Source of the DNA: Pisaster brevispinus
Taxonomy: Eukaryota > Echinodermata > Asteroidea > Forcipulatida > Asteriidae
Assembly (NCBI GenBank): GCA_023634235.1
Contig: JAMKCF010000006.1
Span: 4,309,421-4,373,420 of the forward strand
Direction: 5' to 3'
DNA length: 64,000 nucleotides
A program made the position numbers and the translations under genes. This document shows, in pieces, positions 1 to 11,700 of this stretch (the stretch's first letter is position 1; the number at the start of each line of letters is the position of its first letter). Under the pieces are notes generated by a model that saw only the letters and a list, made by a program, of their open reading frames with translations, was not told the origin of the DNA and did not search any database.

Positions 1-277
1 GTCACTGGGCCATATATTCCATTCCTTAAACCATCTCAGCTCCCTGGGGAGTATACAGCCGGTGCTGCAAGTTTACCGCGCTCCAAGCTAATCATTCACA
101 TAAACCATCTCTGCCCTCACAGGTACCCATTTTACCCCTGGGTGGAGAGAAGCAATTATGGTTAAGTGTCTTGCTCAAGGACACAAGTGTCACGACCGGG
201 ATTCGAACCCACATCCCGATGACTTAACCACCAGAACTTGAGTCCGATGCTCTTATCCGCTCGGCCACGACACCCCT
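1..277 (-). mobile_element. tRNA-Leu-derived SINE, near full length
   Basis: Reverse complement of 180-277 folds like a class II tRNA: tRNA-type A box TGGCCGAGCGG, anticodon-loop region GGACTCAAGTTCTGG as in tRNA-Leu(CAA), a variable arm, and B box GGTTCGAATCC. The body (ACTTGTGTCCTTGAGCAAG..., GGTACCTGTGAGGGCA) continues to the left window edge. The copy at 27.5 kb has the same body and tail, which marks this as a SINE and not a tRNA gene. Confidence 0.8.
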
Positions 278-580
278 CTAAAATAGAAATTTTGTGAAAC
301 ATGGTGTAGATTAATCTCTTTTTTTTATAGTAATTGTGGTTCCGAAAAGAACCGGTAGACTCAACGTTTTTGGCAGATTACCTTGTCCGTTGTCAGGAGA
401 TAATGCTTTAAAAAAAAAATTAAAACCAGTACAGGGTTGGTAATAGGACTTTGAGGCGTTGCATGGTGAGGTATCAATGTATATGATTCAGTTTGCGGTA
501 ACACCATTAATGTATCTACTTTGCTGTGTAGGTTTGTATAGGCTTGATATTTATCATTAAAAAATTATTTAGTTTCAATT

Positions 581-765
581 TGAAAGTTCAGTGATAAACA
601 AAGATCATACCAGTACCAATCCTGAATCTGAAAGTTCACTGATATTAAAGTTCATACCAGTACCAATCCTCAATCTGAAAGTTCACTGATAGTGAAGTTC
701 GTACCAGTACCAATCCTGAATCCCAAAGTTCGCTGATAAAAAAGTTCATACATGTACTGAACAGG
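581..765 (+). repeat. Tandem repeat, about 47 bp, four copies
   Basis: Units share tgaaagttcactgata and accagtaccaatcctgaat, starting near 581, 629, 676 and 723. It lies directly before the inverted-repeat element at 762. Confidence 0.75.
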
Positions 766-1134
766 GCTCGAATTTGACACTGGACCGCCGGCCCGAGGCC
801 AGTGATTTTAGCCTGAGGCCAGTAAACTCATGACCTGACAAGTCCGGCAGTCTTGTGTTTTTTAATTGAATAATAGCCACTATGTAATATCTTTAATAGA
901 AAGGAATGGTGTTCAGATGTTGACCTCGAGTCTAGTACAATTCTGTTCAGTATCAAGACAAAATAATGAGATACATTGTAAATCTTCTCTTAATAATGCA
1001 ATGTACATGTTAAACTGTGTAGAAAGTTCTTTCTCATGAAGATTCTGGTCTTGTGAAATAAATTCTGGTCCAGTAAACACTTTTAGCAACAAGCCCTGTG
1101 GTCTTGTGGAATTTTACCCCAAATTCGAGCCCTG
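762..1134. mobile_element. MITE-like element with 14-bp terminal inverted repeats
   Basis: cagggctcgaattt at 762-775 is the exact reverse complement of aaattcgagccctg at 1121-1134. The interior is AT-rich and noncoding. Flanking target-site duplication is not clear. Confidence 0.6.
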
Positions 1135-1379
1135 GACTGAATCCAATCCACAAACCATCTACGATTAGTGAAAGTACAGAAAATAGTATCGGAAGACTAT
1201 CAGATTCACCATTGCTTGTATCTTGATTGTGCAGTCTAAATAAACAAGACAAGCCATTAACCATTTGGGGGCGCTTTCACTTAAACAATAATAACTGAAT
1301 AATAACTGAATAATAATGGGCATTTATAATGAGTCGGTATCCATCTTTGTGATGCTCATGGCACAGCGATACATCAGCA

Positions 1380-1530
1380 GAGAGGAATGTTTATGCATAC
1401 CTCATTAGTTGAGTCTTGAGGAAAGTTTTGAACAAAGCCATTAATGACATTAATTATTGGAAAAAGTTTAACATGATCGGGTAAACTGTTCCACAATGAA
1501 GGGGCAGCAGAAGTAAACGATCTTTCATCC
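1380..1530 (-). mobile_element. LINE remnant, reverse transcriptase C-terminus
   Basis: Minus-strand translation gives RSFTSAAPSLWNSLPDHVKL, matching the RSFxxAAPxLWNSLP motif near the C-terminus of many non-LTR retrotransposon ORF2 proteins. The segment is short and isolated. Confidence 0.65.
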
Positions 1531-2100
1531 TTTTAAGAGACGTTTGTTATTCGATCTCATAGACTCGCGGTAGGAAAGATAGCGTTGAAGTCCTTCCGAG
1601 AGATATGGTGGTAAAATGCATTTTGACGAGCGATAGACATACACAAGGATCTTGAAGACGATTCTGTCCTGGATAATGATCACTAGATCACTTTAGATCA
1701 TGCACTGTTGACTGGTTAAATGAATGGTGTTTGGAATGATAAAAATCAATGGCGTACATTGTAATAGTATGAGTGATATAATATCATGTATCATTATGCA
1801 ACTAAAATGTAACCCATTATTAGGAATGCATCTTGCATGGTGGATGTTCTGTCAATTGTATTTGGTAAAATTTAAACTTCTAAAAAAAGTTTCTATTTGT
1901 TTGTTTTTGTTTTGATTATAATTATTATTATTGGGTTTTTTATGAGATTTAATATTTCATAAAAAACCCAAAGAAGGCTGTTTTGAGCCTGATGGGAGTC
2001 ATGACTGTAGTAAACAAATATTCAATAAGTAGTTAATTTTTTAGTTATTTTTTAGTGTTTCCAACCAATTGGATTCCAAAAGACAACAATTCAATCATTT

Positions 2101-2400
2101 GTGCTGTGTCGTGGCTGAGCGGTTGAGAGTGCACCGGACTCAAGCTCTGGTGATTCTGATCAGTAGAGTGTGGGTTCGAGTCCCTGCAGTCATTGGCAGT
2201 TATGACCTTGAGCAAGATTCTTTTCCAGAATAATTGCATTGTCCTTTGGACATTAAGCTGTAGGTCCCTTGCACTAGGATTGGTAGTGCATCATGTGAAA
2301 GAACCCAGAACACTTCATCGTTGAAGAGTAGGGGTTAACACCGGTGTTTCTGGTTCACATAGCAAACACCCTTGTTTACAGGTTTTAAGTTTACTTACAT
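2101..2400 (+). mobile_element. tRNA-Leu-derived SINE, diverged
   Basis: TCGTGGCTGAGCGGTTGAGA (A box) and GGGTTCGAGTCCC (B box) flank a CTCAAGCTCTGGTG anticodon-arm relic. The body has the CATTAAGCTGTAGGTCC segment shared with the 43.7-kb copy. Confidence 0.75.
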
Positions 2401-2704
2401 ATGAGGCATCCTTGGTTTCATTACCAGAAATATATAATAACAATTAATAACAATTGTTATAGTTGCCTGGAAAACTTGTTTTTTGTGACTAGTTGTAAAA
2501 AGAACACATTTGTTGTTTTGAGTTTTGGCAGGAAGTGGCTAGTACATGTATTTTGGCGTCCTGGAGGGTCACAAATTGTTTATTGTTCAGTCCAATTAGT
2601 ATTTTTTGCATTGAAATGAAGTTGTTGTTGCTCCATTCATTCAACCTTGTCCTAATTCATCTATTATATTTCCTCTAACTGTTTCCGTTCTTTCGATTCA
2701 ACAG

Positions 2705-5700
2705 AGGAATTAAAGCTGGGCAACTACGATGAAGCTCTGGAGAAGGCAGGTGGGTTACATAATTGTTTCTTCTTTTAAGTTTATATTTACAACTTTGTTC
2801 AGTGACGATGAGAGGGGTTACGTGTACCATCATGTACAAAACCAAGAACATCACTTACAGAAAGGCAAATCTAGAGGTAGTGATAAAACAAGGGAGAAAA
2901 CCACATCAAAATAACAGACTAAATATACTAAAGGTAACAAACTTGCATTGTGAATTTGGGTGTGATCCCTGGCCACATGGGCGTCAATCATGGGGGTTGG
3001 GGCGGGACAGGGGGATATAGTGTACGTGTGTGTCCCCCCCCCCCCTACTTTTTGAAGGGTGGAGGACACTATATCAAATACCACCTAGATTAAAGCCATG
3101 TTGGAATTGCCGGCTACAGCCAGGGCTTTGGCGAGGTCGCCGTGTCCTCATGCGTTGAAGTCATTATAGGACATGTAATACCTTGATAGCAACACCCTCG
3201 GTAACAGACGCAGATGTAGCCCAAGCCGCCAATTGGATACGGCCTAACATAAATCCGATGCCAAGATTGAGCTTAGTCGTTCAGGCATACTAGAAAATTT
3301 AGAGCTGAGGCAGATTAAGTGCAGATAAAGGGGGGGGGAAAGATTCATGTCTGGGAATGTGGGTAGACTACAGCTGGAGCTGCACCTGAGCACTGCATGT
3401 AAGATAAATATACTAGTTCTAATCGTTATTGTCCCGCACTGGGGGAAATTAAAACTGGCCATGATTCAAACGGTGCAGACTAAAACACTAACAATTTAGA
3501 ACAATAAACAAACTGACTGATTAAACCAATATCAAGATGAATAACAAATATATACAAGGTAGGATTAAAAAGATTCCTAAATTTCCAAGGTTAAATATTC
3601 ACAAAAGGTAGTCCATAAAACTGAGAACTCAGAATAGCAGCAGCTACTTTAAATCATCGAAGTAACCAGTTGCAGTTGGGACAATTTAGTTGGGTTCTAA
3701 TTTTCCGTTGCAAAAGGTGATCCTCCCCCCCACCCCCAACGACTTAATACAAACTTAAGATACAGGGGGTGGGATGGGTCATACAGTACACACTTGATCA
3801 CATACAGGTCTGTTTGAGATAGGAAGCCTCAAAAGATGGAATGGGATGAACAAACAAACAAACAAACAAACAAACAAACAAACAAGTTGTCAAAGGATGT
3901 TGGCAGGGATGTCCAAACAAGGGAACTATGAACAAACTTGCGCAGTTGCAAAAAAGGGCCAAGAGAAGAGAGAAGTTTCACCATCCTCAAAGAGGTCCCG
4001 CACTACAAAGAAAACACTCCTGCGTAATTTTTTTTAAAACTACTTATCAAGTCTGGTAAGAGACCCCCTTGCATATGACCTCACAAGCTCAAACAGCGCC
4101 CTCATTGAGGTCAAAAGAAGAAGCATCATTGCCTGAAAGTTGTGCATAGCACATGTGCTTGGCCTATACAGTACATGTGGATCTGAGTTTCCACAAAAAT
4201 ACATGAATAACAACATTAATTTTTTTTTATTACACCTTTATGTATGTGACCTCGAGTTTCTAACTCTTAAATTCATTCCCTGGAACTTAGTTCACCTCCA
4301 AACCCGTAGTTGTGTCCGTTCAGGCGGTAAATCTCAAACAAAATCAAGAATCCACTCCCAAGCCACTGCAGCTCAATGTAATAACTGGGCCCATTTTCAT
4401 AAAGGTTGTAAGCACAAGAACTTGCTAAGCACAGAAAAGTCCTACTTAGCAGAAACAAGTTACCAGCCAACATTCCATAAAGCTGACACTGTTGCGACTG
4501 GTGCCCCGCTCGACTTTTGTTTAGCAAATAAATTTGCCAAGCAGCATTTTCTGCTATAAATAGCTTTATGAAATTGGGCCATGGCCATACATGTACCTGG
4601 CTCCACCCACTGTTTGAACAACAATCAAATTTGTAATAATACCAGCAACATCAGCAAGTTCGGGTCATTCTTTATATTGTAGTTTTCCTCTAACTTTATA
4701 CATCAATGTTTTTTTAAACATTTTTCGTGAACTTTTAGTATTGCAAAATTAATCCATAGCTGGGGGTGTTGTGCACAATGAAATGTGTGTGTGTGAAATG
4801 TTAGTTCCAATATGTGCAGTCAAACTGAAAGTTGTTTTCGGTATCTCACATATGGACTTGGTTTAGCACAAGTCTTTTAAACACATTTCAAGGTCTTTGT
4901 CAACAATTTAAAAACAGTTAATTTGATTTGCTCTATTTATAATTCAATGCCCCCTTTCTTTTTAAACTAAAAGTTTGTTCGTTAATTTTAAAAAACGATT
5001 TTTACAAATGATTTCTTCTCGGTATTGTGGGGCTTCTCTGACCTTGGGTAAAAATGATAAAATCGCACTGAGCATTTACAGCTCCCATTATTGGTAACTT
5101 TTACCAAGTTACCAATAAGTTTTTTACTGTGTCATAGACCTTGGCAGGCAACCAAATGCCTGCCTGACTTGTTGTAAAGCTGCCATGGGGGGATGAGATC
5201 TGATCAGCCTGTTGCAAGTCTAACTTTTGGTCACACGTTGTGTCCTATGGGCAAGCTATCCGTTATTGTGTATGTTTATAACATCTAAGGGCAAGCTGCC
5301 CGTGTTTTGGGTTTATAATTGTGTATGTTATAACATTTTGGGTTTATAGTTATTTACCTGAGTACCAGTGTGCTCGATCATATAATGTAAATTGTTGTTT
5401 GGAAGAAAACTTGTGGCAAGCCTGACTGCCCTCAGTGGTTTGTTTCGGTTCAAGTGAGCCCCAATTTTGGTTTGAATAAAAGCAGTTTTAGCTGCGGTAA
5501 AACAGTCAATTAAGTTTTATCATTTTTCTTGTGTGTTGGTTGAAGTGTAATGAGCACCCTACTCCAGCACAGTCTGGATACTGGTAACAAAAAGCAAAGC
5601 ACTGCGGTACAATCTGCAACCAACATGACCAACCACAAACATTTTGGGATAAACCCCTCCTTTTGCAATATTAGTGTTCTGGGCTATTTATTGAGCAATT

Positions 5701-8700
5701 TGCAGACACCTCCCCCCCCCCCAAAAAAAAAAATAAATAAATAAATAATAGGACCTACATGTATAGCTTTACTATGTATGTCCTATATGAAGGACGAAGC
5801 AATTATGGCCGAGTGTTTTTTTCAAGGACACTAATGCCATGACTGAGACTCAAACCTGTGCAAGAACTTGAGTCTGGTGCACCAGACAGGTGCACCAGAC
5901 CACACCGTCATGGCACTCACAAGGCTTCAACAGCATGAAATCTTAAGTGATGTTTGAAGCTCATGGGTGATCTCAATGTTTCAAACAGTATACTCTGCTT
6001 GTCTCCTGAAGACGAGCAGAGTATACTGTTTGAAACGTCAAGACCATACTCGTTTCAGAACCAACACTCCTCCCAAAAGCGATTTACACATGGTTGTACC
6101 CGCAAGTTTATTAGCTATACTTACTTCTTAGCACAAAATTATATACTTCTCCTACCTTTCTCTCCGATTCTGTTGAAGGATTTGGTAAATTCCATGTGAT
6201 TCTTGTACTGGTGTGCGGTTGGGCCAATGTCAGCGATGCCTTGGAGATACTCAGTGTGTCGTTCATTCTTCCGGCGGCTGAGACGGATCTCCAACTCACG
6301 AGTTACATGAAGGGAGTGCTGAGTGCTATCATATTTGTCGGTGAGTAACTGTTGAGTGACCACAACGGCTGCTCAGCCCCAGACCTAGTCTTGGCGCAAG
6401 ACGTTCTTAATGTGTTATTGTTAGCGATCAACACCGCATACACGGCACGACTACTTCACCACTAGAGGGCGTTCCTATCGACACCCTCTCTCTTTCCAAT
6501 GGTTCGGATAGCAGGGGTGTGGGGATAGCGGGGGAACCGTGATAGTCGAGTGATAAGGAATAACAATGCCTTGCACTAGAGGGCCTTTTCACACGAGGGA
6601 AATATACAGGGGGTCCATGGTCTTAAGAACCCAGCGTTGTCAAGTCCACATTGTGTGAATTGAACCTCTGCTCTGCTCAAGCACGGGTCCCTAAGATTAC
6701 CTCCTCCACACAAAGTGGCTCCAACAATTACCAGAAGCCAGAAGCCCATTGGAAATGCATTTAAAGCTAGTTTTGTGGCACAAGGAAAAATTGATTGGGT
6801 AAAGTTTTTTATTTTCATTTTGGGTTGAACAAATAAAAATTGACTAGAGCAGGACTCTGTAATTAACTATACCTCTGGATTAACAAGCCGGCGCTTTTCC
6901 AACGGAGCTACATTATCTAGCCCTAATGTTGGCAGTCTCCCTGTTTTGTCAATATCTTTGTTCATGGGTGCCAGTCAGAAGCCGTTCAGCCTGTTACTGC
7001 CGTACAGCCAGTGATCTCACCCAAGATCACAACCTTGGAATTAAACTCAGTTTCCCTTGTAGTTTATTACTTGATACCTGAGAAAAACAAGTCACATCCC
7101 CTAAAGTTGATCTCTGTGATGCCACTTCCCAGGTTGTGTTGTAAACTCAAAAGGATTTTTTTTTTTTTTTTTCAAAAGAAAATGATGGACTTTTTCAAAA
7201 TGTGTGTTTTTGCAAAGATATGAGGTCTACTCTAGACCCCTTGCATATATATAGGCCATCCTTGCTGAGGTCAAATGATGGAAACATTCCAAGTGAAGGC
7301 ACTATGCACAGCTCTCAGCCAATAGTAGCTCTCTTTTTTAACCTCAGTAAGGGCTCTTTTTGAGCTTGTGACAGTCACATGCACAGGGTCTATTGGAATT
7401 ACAAGGTTCTCTTGTACATGTTGTAAGACATGCCTTTGAATGATTAAATTAGTGGGTTTTTTGGTTTTTTGTTGGGGGGGGGGGTAAAGTGACACACAGA
7501 CCTGTGGCTTTGGAACCAGAAGTAACAGGCTTGTGGCGTAACGACAAACAGGCAACAGGATATAGAAGTTGCTCATTATTAATTGATGTTCTTTTGGATT
7601 TTTCATTCCACCAGGTATGCTGATTGGGGGCTATGTCTGGGGGGCTTTGGCCGACATCAACGGCCGACGTAGAACGCTCATCTTCTCCCTGTTTACCAAC
7701 GCTTTATTTGGGCTGATATCGAGCATCGCTCAGGTCTACTGGCTCTTTTTACTCATGCGTTTTTGCAGCGGTGTGGGGTAAATACAACTCCAGAAATGTC
7801 TACCCGGTCGGGACTGGCGCTCTAGAGTCGCGCCGAACCAAATTATTGAACTAAGTACATGAAAAGCTCCACGCCTGAAACAGTTAGGAGCGACTGGACG
7901 TGCTGGAAGTCGAAAGATTGACTGTTGCAGTCGTTCAGAACGACTCTGGAGCATCTTAATTTCAGATGTTGATCTTGCCACGAGCCGTAAATGTTATGTT
8001 AAGTTTGCCTGTCTGAAACCAAAATTTATTTGGGTCAATTTAGAGTCGCTCTTAATCTATTTGGTTTGGCGAGACTCTGGAGTGCCTGTCTGAACCAAGC
8101 GCTATTTTCTTTCATTTACTCCAATTTTGCTGACTCTTCTGAGGGCCAAATCAATCGGAAGTCAGACCTGAGGGAACTGAAGGTTCTCCAAAACATTCAA
8201 ATACAGAAGTGCAAGACTTTTATGGTCTACTCTTGTTCTTTGTTTTGCCAAAAAGGAGCATCAGGCCTAGAATGTCATCTTTGAGAGAGAGAGAGAGAGA
8301 TATCTTCATTTTGCGAAGGGTATTTCTGTTGTTTGAATCATAACATTAAGTCTATGGGAAACTTTTAAGGGGCAAGCATGATAGTCTTGCTACTTTAGTC
8401 TGAAATCAGACTAATTTGAGGGGAAATAAAAATTTAAAAAAACACAAAAACGTGTGCCTCACAGGCATCAATGAACAAAATACGTGTAACTTGCAAAGTT
8501 GTTACATGGCTGATGGATGCGCTTTAATGTCAGGATCCCGACAATGGTTAATTTTGGGGTTTTAGTAAACTACCGATTGGCAGATTTGTTTCCTGCAATA
8601 CCTCAAAAGAAAGCGTCAAATTTTCTTGTATCTATAGAATTAAAAGCTATTCCAATCCAAATCTTCAATCCAAATTTTCTGGTCAAATCAGCTGAAAACG

Positions 8701-11700
8701 GACCTAACTTTAACGTTAACCTTTTACATTTTCTTTGTATGACAGCGTTGGTGGCGCCATACCGATAATTTTCTCCTATTTTGGGGAGTTTCAACCGAAG
8801 AACAGACGTGGCATGATGATCTCTGTTTTATCAATGTTTTGGATGGCAGGAAACATCTTAGCAGCATTCCTAGCTCTTGTCATAATTCCTTCAGGTATGG
8901 AGAATGACAAAAATTGAAAACTTTTGTTTGAAATCCAAGTTCATTTTATGAGGTTGATGTGCAGTAGGCTTTTTGACAAACATTCAATTAATCAATCAAT
9001 CAATCAATCAATCACCAATCAATCAATTAATCAATCAATCAGTCAATCACTCACTCGTTAAGTTTATCAGGGGCCAAATCAAGTGTTTATATTGCATATA
9101 AAGGTTTGCATTTAATTTACAGGTTTGCATTTATTGTATAAAAAGTAGCTGTTATATTGCTCACAACCTTCTGCAGGGAGGGCCAGGGTCATCTGTGGGT
9201 TGTTTTCAGAACTCTTTCAAAAAACATCTTGTCTTTGATTATCTAGAGCAGCTTCTTCTCTTTCTCTTCTTCGCCTCTATGATTTTCTCGTTATGATTTA
9301 CCTTCTCATTAGCTCTCATTAGGTTCCGTTAGCTTTGTTTGTTTGTTCTTTGCCGTCCCCTGTCTGTCCTGTATGATCTGGGCCCAATTTCATAGAGCTG
9401 CTTAAGCATAAAAAGTTGCTAAGCACAACAAAATTATGCTTACCAGAATAAGGTTACCAGCTAAAATACCATTTATCATGTACAAAATGTAACTGGTATC
9501 CTGCTTAGTTTTGCTTAGCAGAAATATATTAAGCAATATTTTCTGCTTAAGCAGCTCTATGAAATTGGGCCCTGTTGTAACTTAATTTCTGTTACGCAGT
9601 CCAGTATCTTGTTTTATAAAGGCATTACTATACAAGACTTTAATATGCCTCCATGTTTGCCTCTGCTTCATTGTGTCTCATTTAATTATTATTTTTGTAG
9701 TTCTTTAAACGTCTTTGTTTTAATTGACCTTCTCTGTAATTACTTGTATGTGCATTTTTCAATATGGAAATAAATGTTGAGTTGAATTGAATTGTGGTGC
9801 AACATGTTCTGGGCAGAAGGTCGTAAAAAGACTTTCCGCAGGGCTTTCAATGAATTCATTTTATATTTAACAATTTATTTGTATTAAGGAGGAATTCATT
9901 ATCACGGTTATTTTTTTAGATATTAATTTTAGTGCCCCGGGATTCAGTTTCAACAGCTGGCGGGTGTTTTTAGCCGTCTGCACGATCCCAGCGTTGACGT
10001 CAGTGATTGTAATGATCTACATGCCGGAGAGCCCTAAGTTTTTACTAGAGGTAAATATGGACCATTTCATAGTGTCAGTGCATAAAAACCTGCTTTAGCG
10101 AGATATTTAGCATACCTGCCAATTGTCCTGGTTTTTTTTTTCTGGGACTGTCCCAACTGCCCAGTTTAAAAACATTTGGGGTAAATTGGGTGCACCCCCA
10201 TAAGGTAGAAAGCATGGTAGATCATATTTATTTTTTTTTACCCTTACACCGATGTGTATTAAGCACTGTGTACTCGGTTCTTTCCCGAGTTCTGTGAAAA
10301 AATCCACAGGCAAATCACTCGGATGGGATTCGAACCCAAAACCTTTGCATTGCTAGAGCAGATGTCTTACCACTAGACCACTGAGCTAGCCCAGCGGCTA
10401 GAGGCAATTCAAATCCATTTGCAGCGGGTACCGCAACGATTTAATAACATCTATTAAGTGGTAGATCATAAAAAGTGTAATTCACATTGTGAGAACAAAC
10501 TGCTTTTTAATTCCAGCTTCCTCTGAAAATTTCCGAAAATGCTTTTTAAAAAACTAAGGGAAAAACAATAGTTTATTGACATTTATTTTTAAATCACTGC
10601 TTTCAGAATGGACAGAGTAACAAAGCCTTGAAAGTTATGCAGAGAGTCTACTCCTGGAATACTGGGAACGACAAATCAAACTATCAGGTAAGTCAAGGCT
10701 TTACACCCACTGGGTCAAGGCTTTACACCCACTGGGTCAAGGCTTTACACCCACTGGGTCAAGGCTTTACACCCACTGAGTCAAGGCTTTACACCCACTG
10801 AGTTGAGTCTTTACACCCACTGAGTCAAGGCTTTACACCCACTGGGTCAAGGCTTTACACCCACTGGGTCAAGGCTTTACACCCACTGGGTCAAGGCTTT
10901 ACACCCACTGAGTCAAGGCTTTACACCCACTGGGTCAAGGCTTTACACCCACTTGGTCAAGGCTTTACACCCACTGGGTCAAGGCTTTACACCCACTGGT
11001 CAAGGCTTTACACCCACTGGGTCAAGGTTTTATACCCACTGGGTCAAGGCTCTACACCCACTGAGTCAAAGCTTTACACCCTTTGGTTCAAGGCTTTACA
11101 CCCACTGATTTAAGTCTTTACACCCACTGATTTTAGTCTTTTAACCCACTGAGTCAAGTCTTTACACCCACTGAGTTGAGTCTTTGAACCCACTGATTTG
11201 AGTCTTTACACCCACTGAGTCGAGTTTTTATTCACACTGAGTCAAGTCAAAAATATTGCAATATCGTCAGCAGTCAGGTAAACAACTGCAAGGCTTAATA
11301 GTACTTTCATTTTTAAAAGAATCATTCCTCAAATAGATAAATTATATTTTTATATCTTTACCCTTGTTTTCAGCTGAAGACTCTGATTCCATCAGAAAGG
11401 GTCAGGCAGTTGAACATCCATCACGGCGGTCGTCGTACTTGCAAAGATAGAATGCAAGATGTTGTGGACAACACGCAGACATCCATACATATGACAGTTC
11501 AGCTCTTCAAGAAACCCCTGACGTCCATGACGGTTACGTTACTGCTCATTATCTGGACGTTGTCTTTCGGGTGGGTGTGTTTTTGCGGTAGTGGCCCTCT
11601 AGTGGTGAAAAGTACCCTTGGAGCGACAGTGGGACGCTCCGGTGAAGAAAAAAAAAAGTAGCATAATTTAAAGAATCGCTGATGGATGCGTTACAGCCGA

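Larger units (their letters stand above)
2750..6178 (+). other. Intron of SV2-like gene
   Basis: No coding exon recognised. It holds a hairpin MITE (4387-4580), microsatellites, a SINE fragment and a Penelope-like palindrome, described separately, plus a (aaac)n tract at 3848-3891. The segment 4590-5500 is AT-rich with no structure that I could see. Confidence 0.7.

Noticed and set aside
180..277. Possible tRNA-Leu gene
   Set aside because: Nearly foldable, but mismatched acceptor stem and SINE body attached; the family has several copies here.
1724..2619. Candidate first exon of the SV2-like gene
   Set aside because: ORFs at 1724 and 2401 do not resemble SV2 N-termini and have no clear donor in phase with the exon at 2705.
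10692..11245. Regular short repeats that could suggest a CRISPR array
   Set aside because: Units are contiguous with no unique spacers, lie in a spliced intron, and the genome is eukaryotic.
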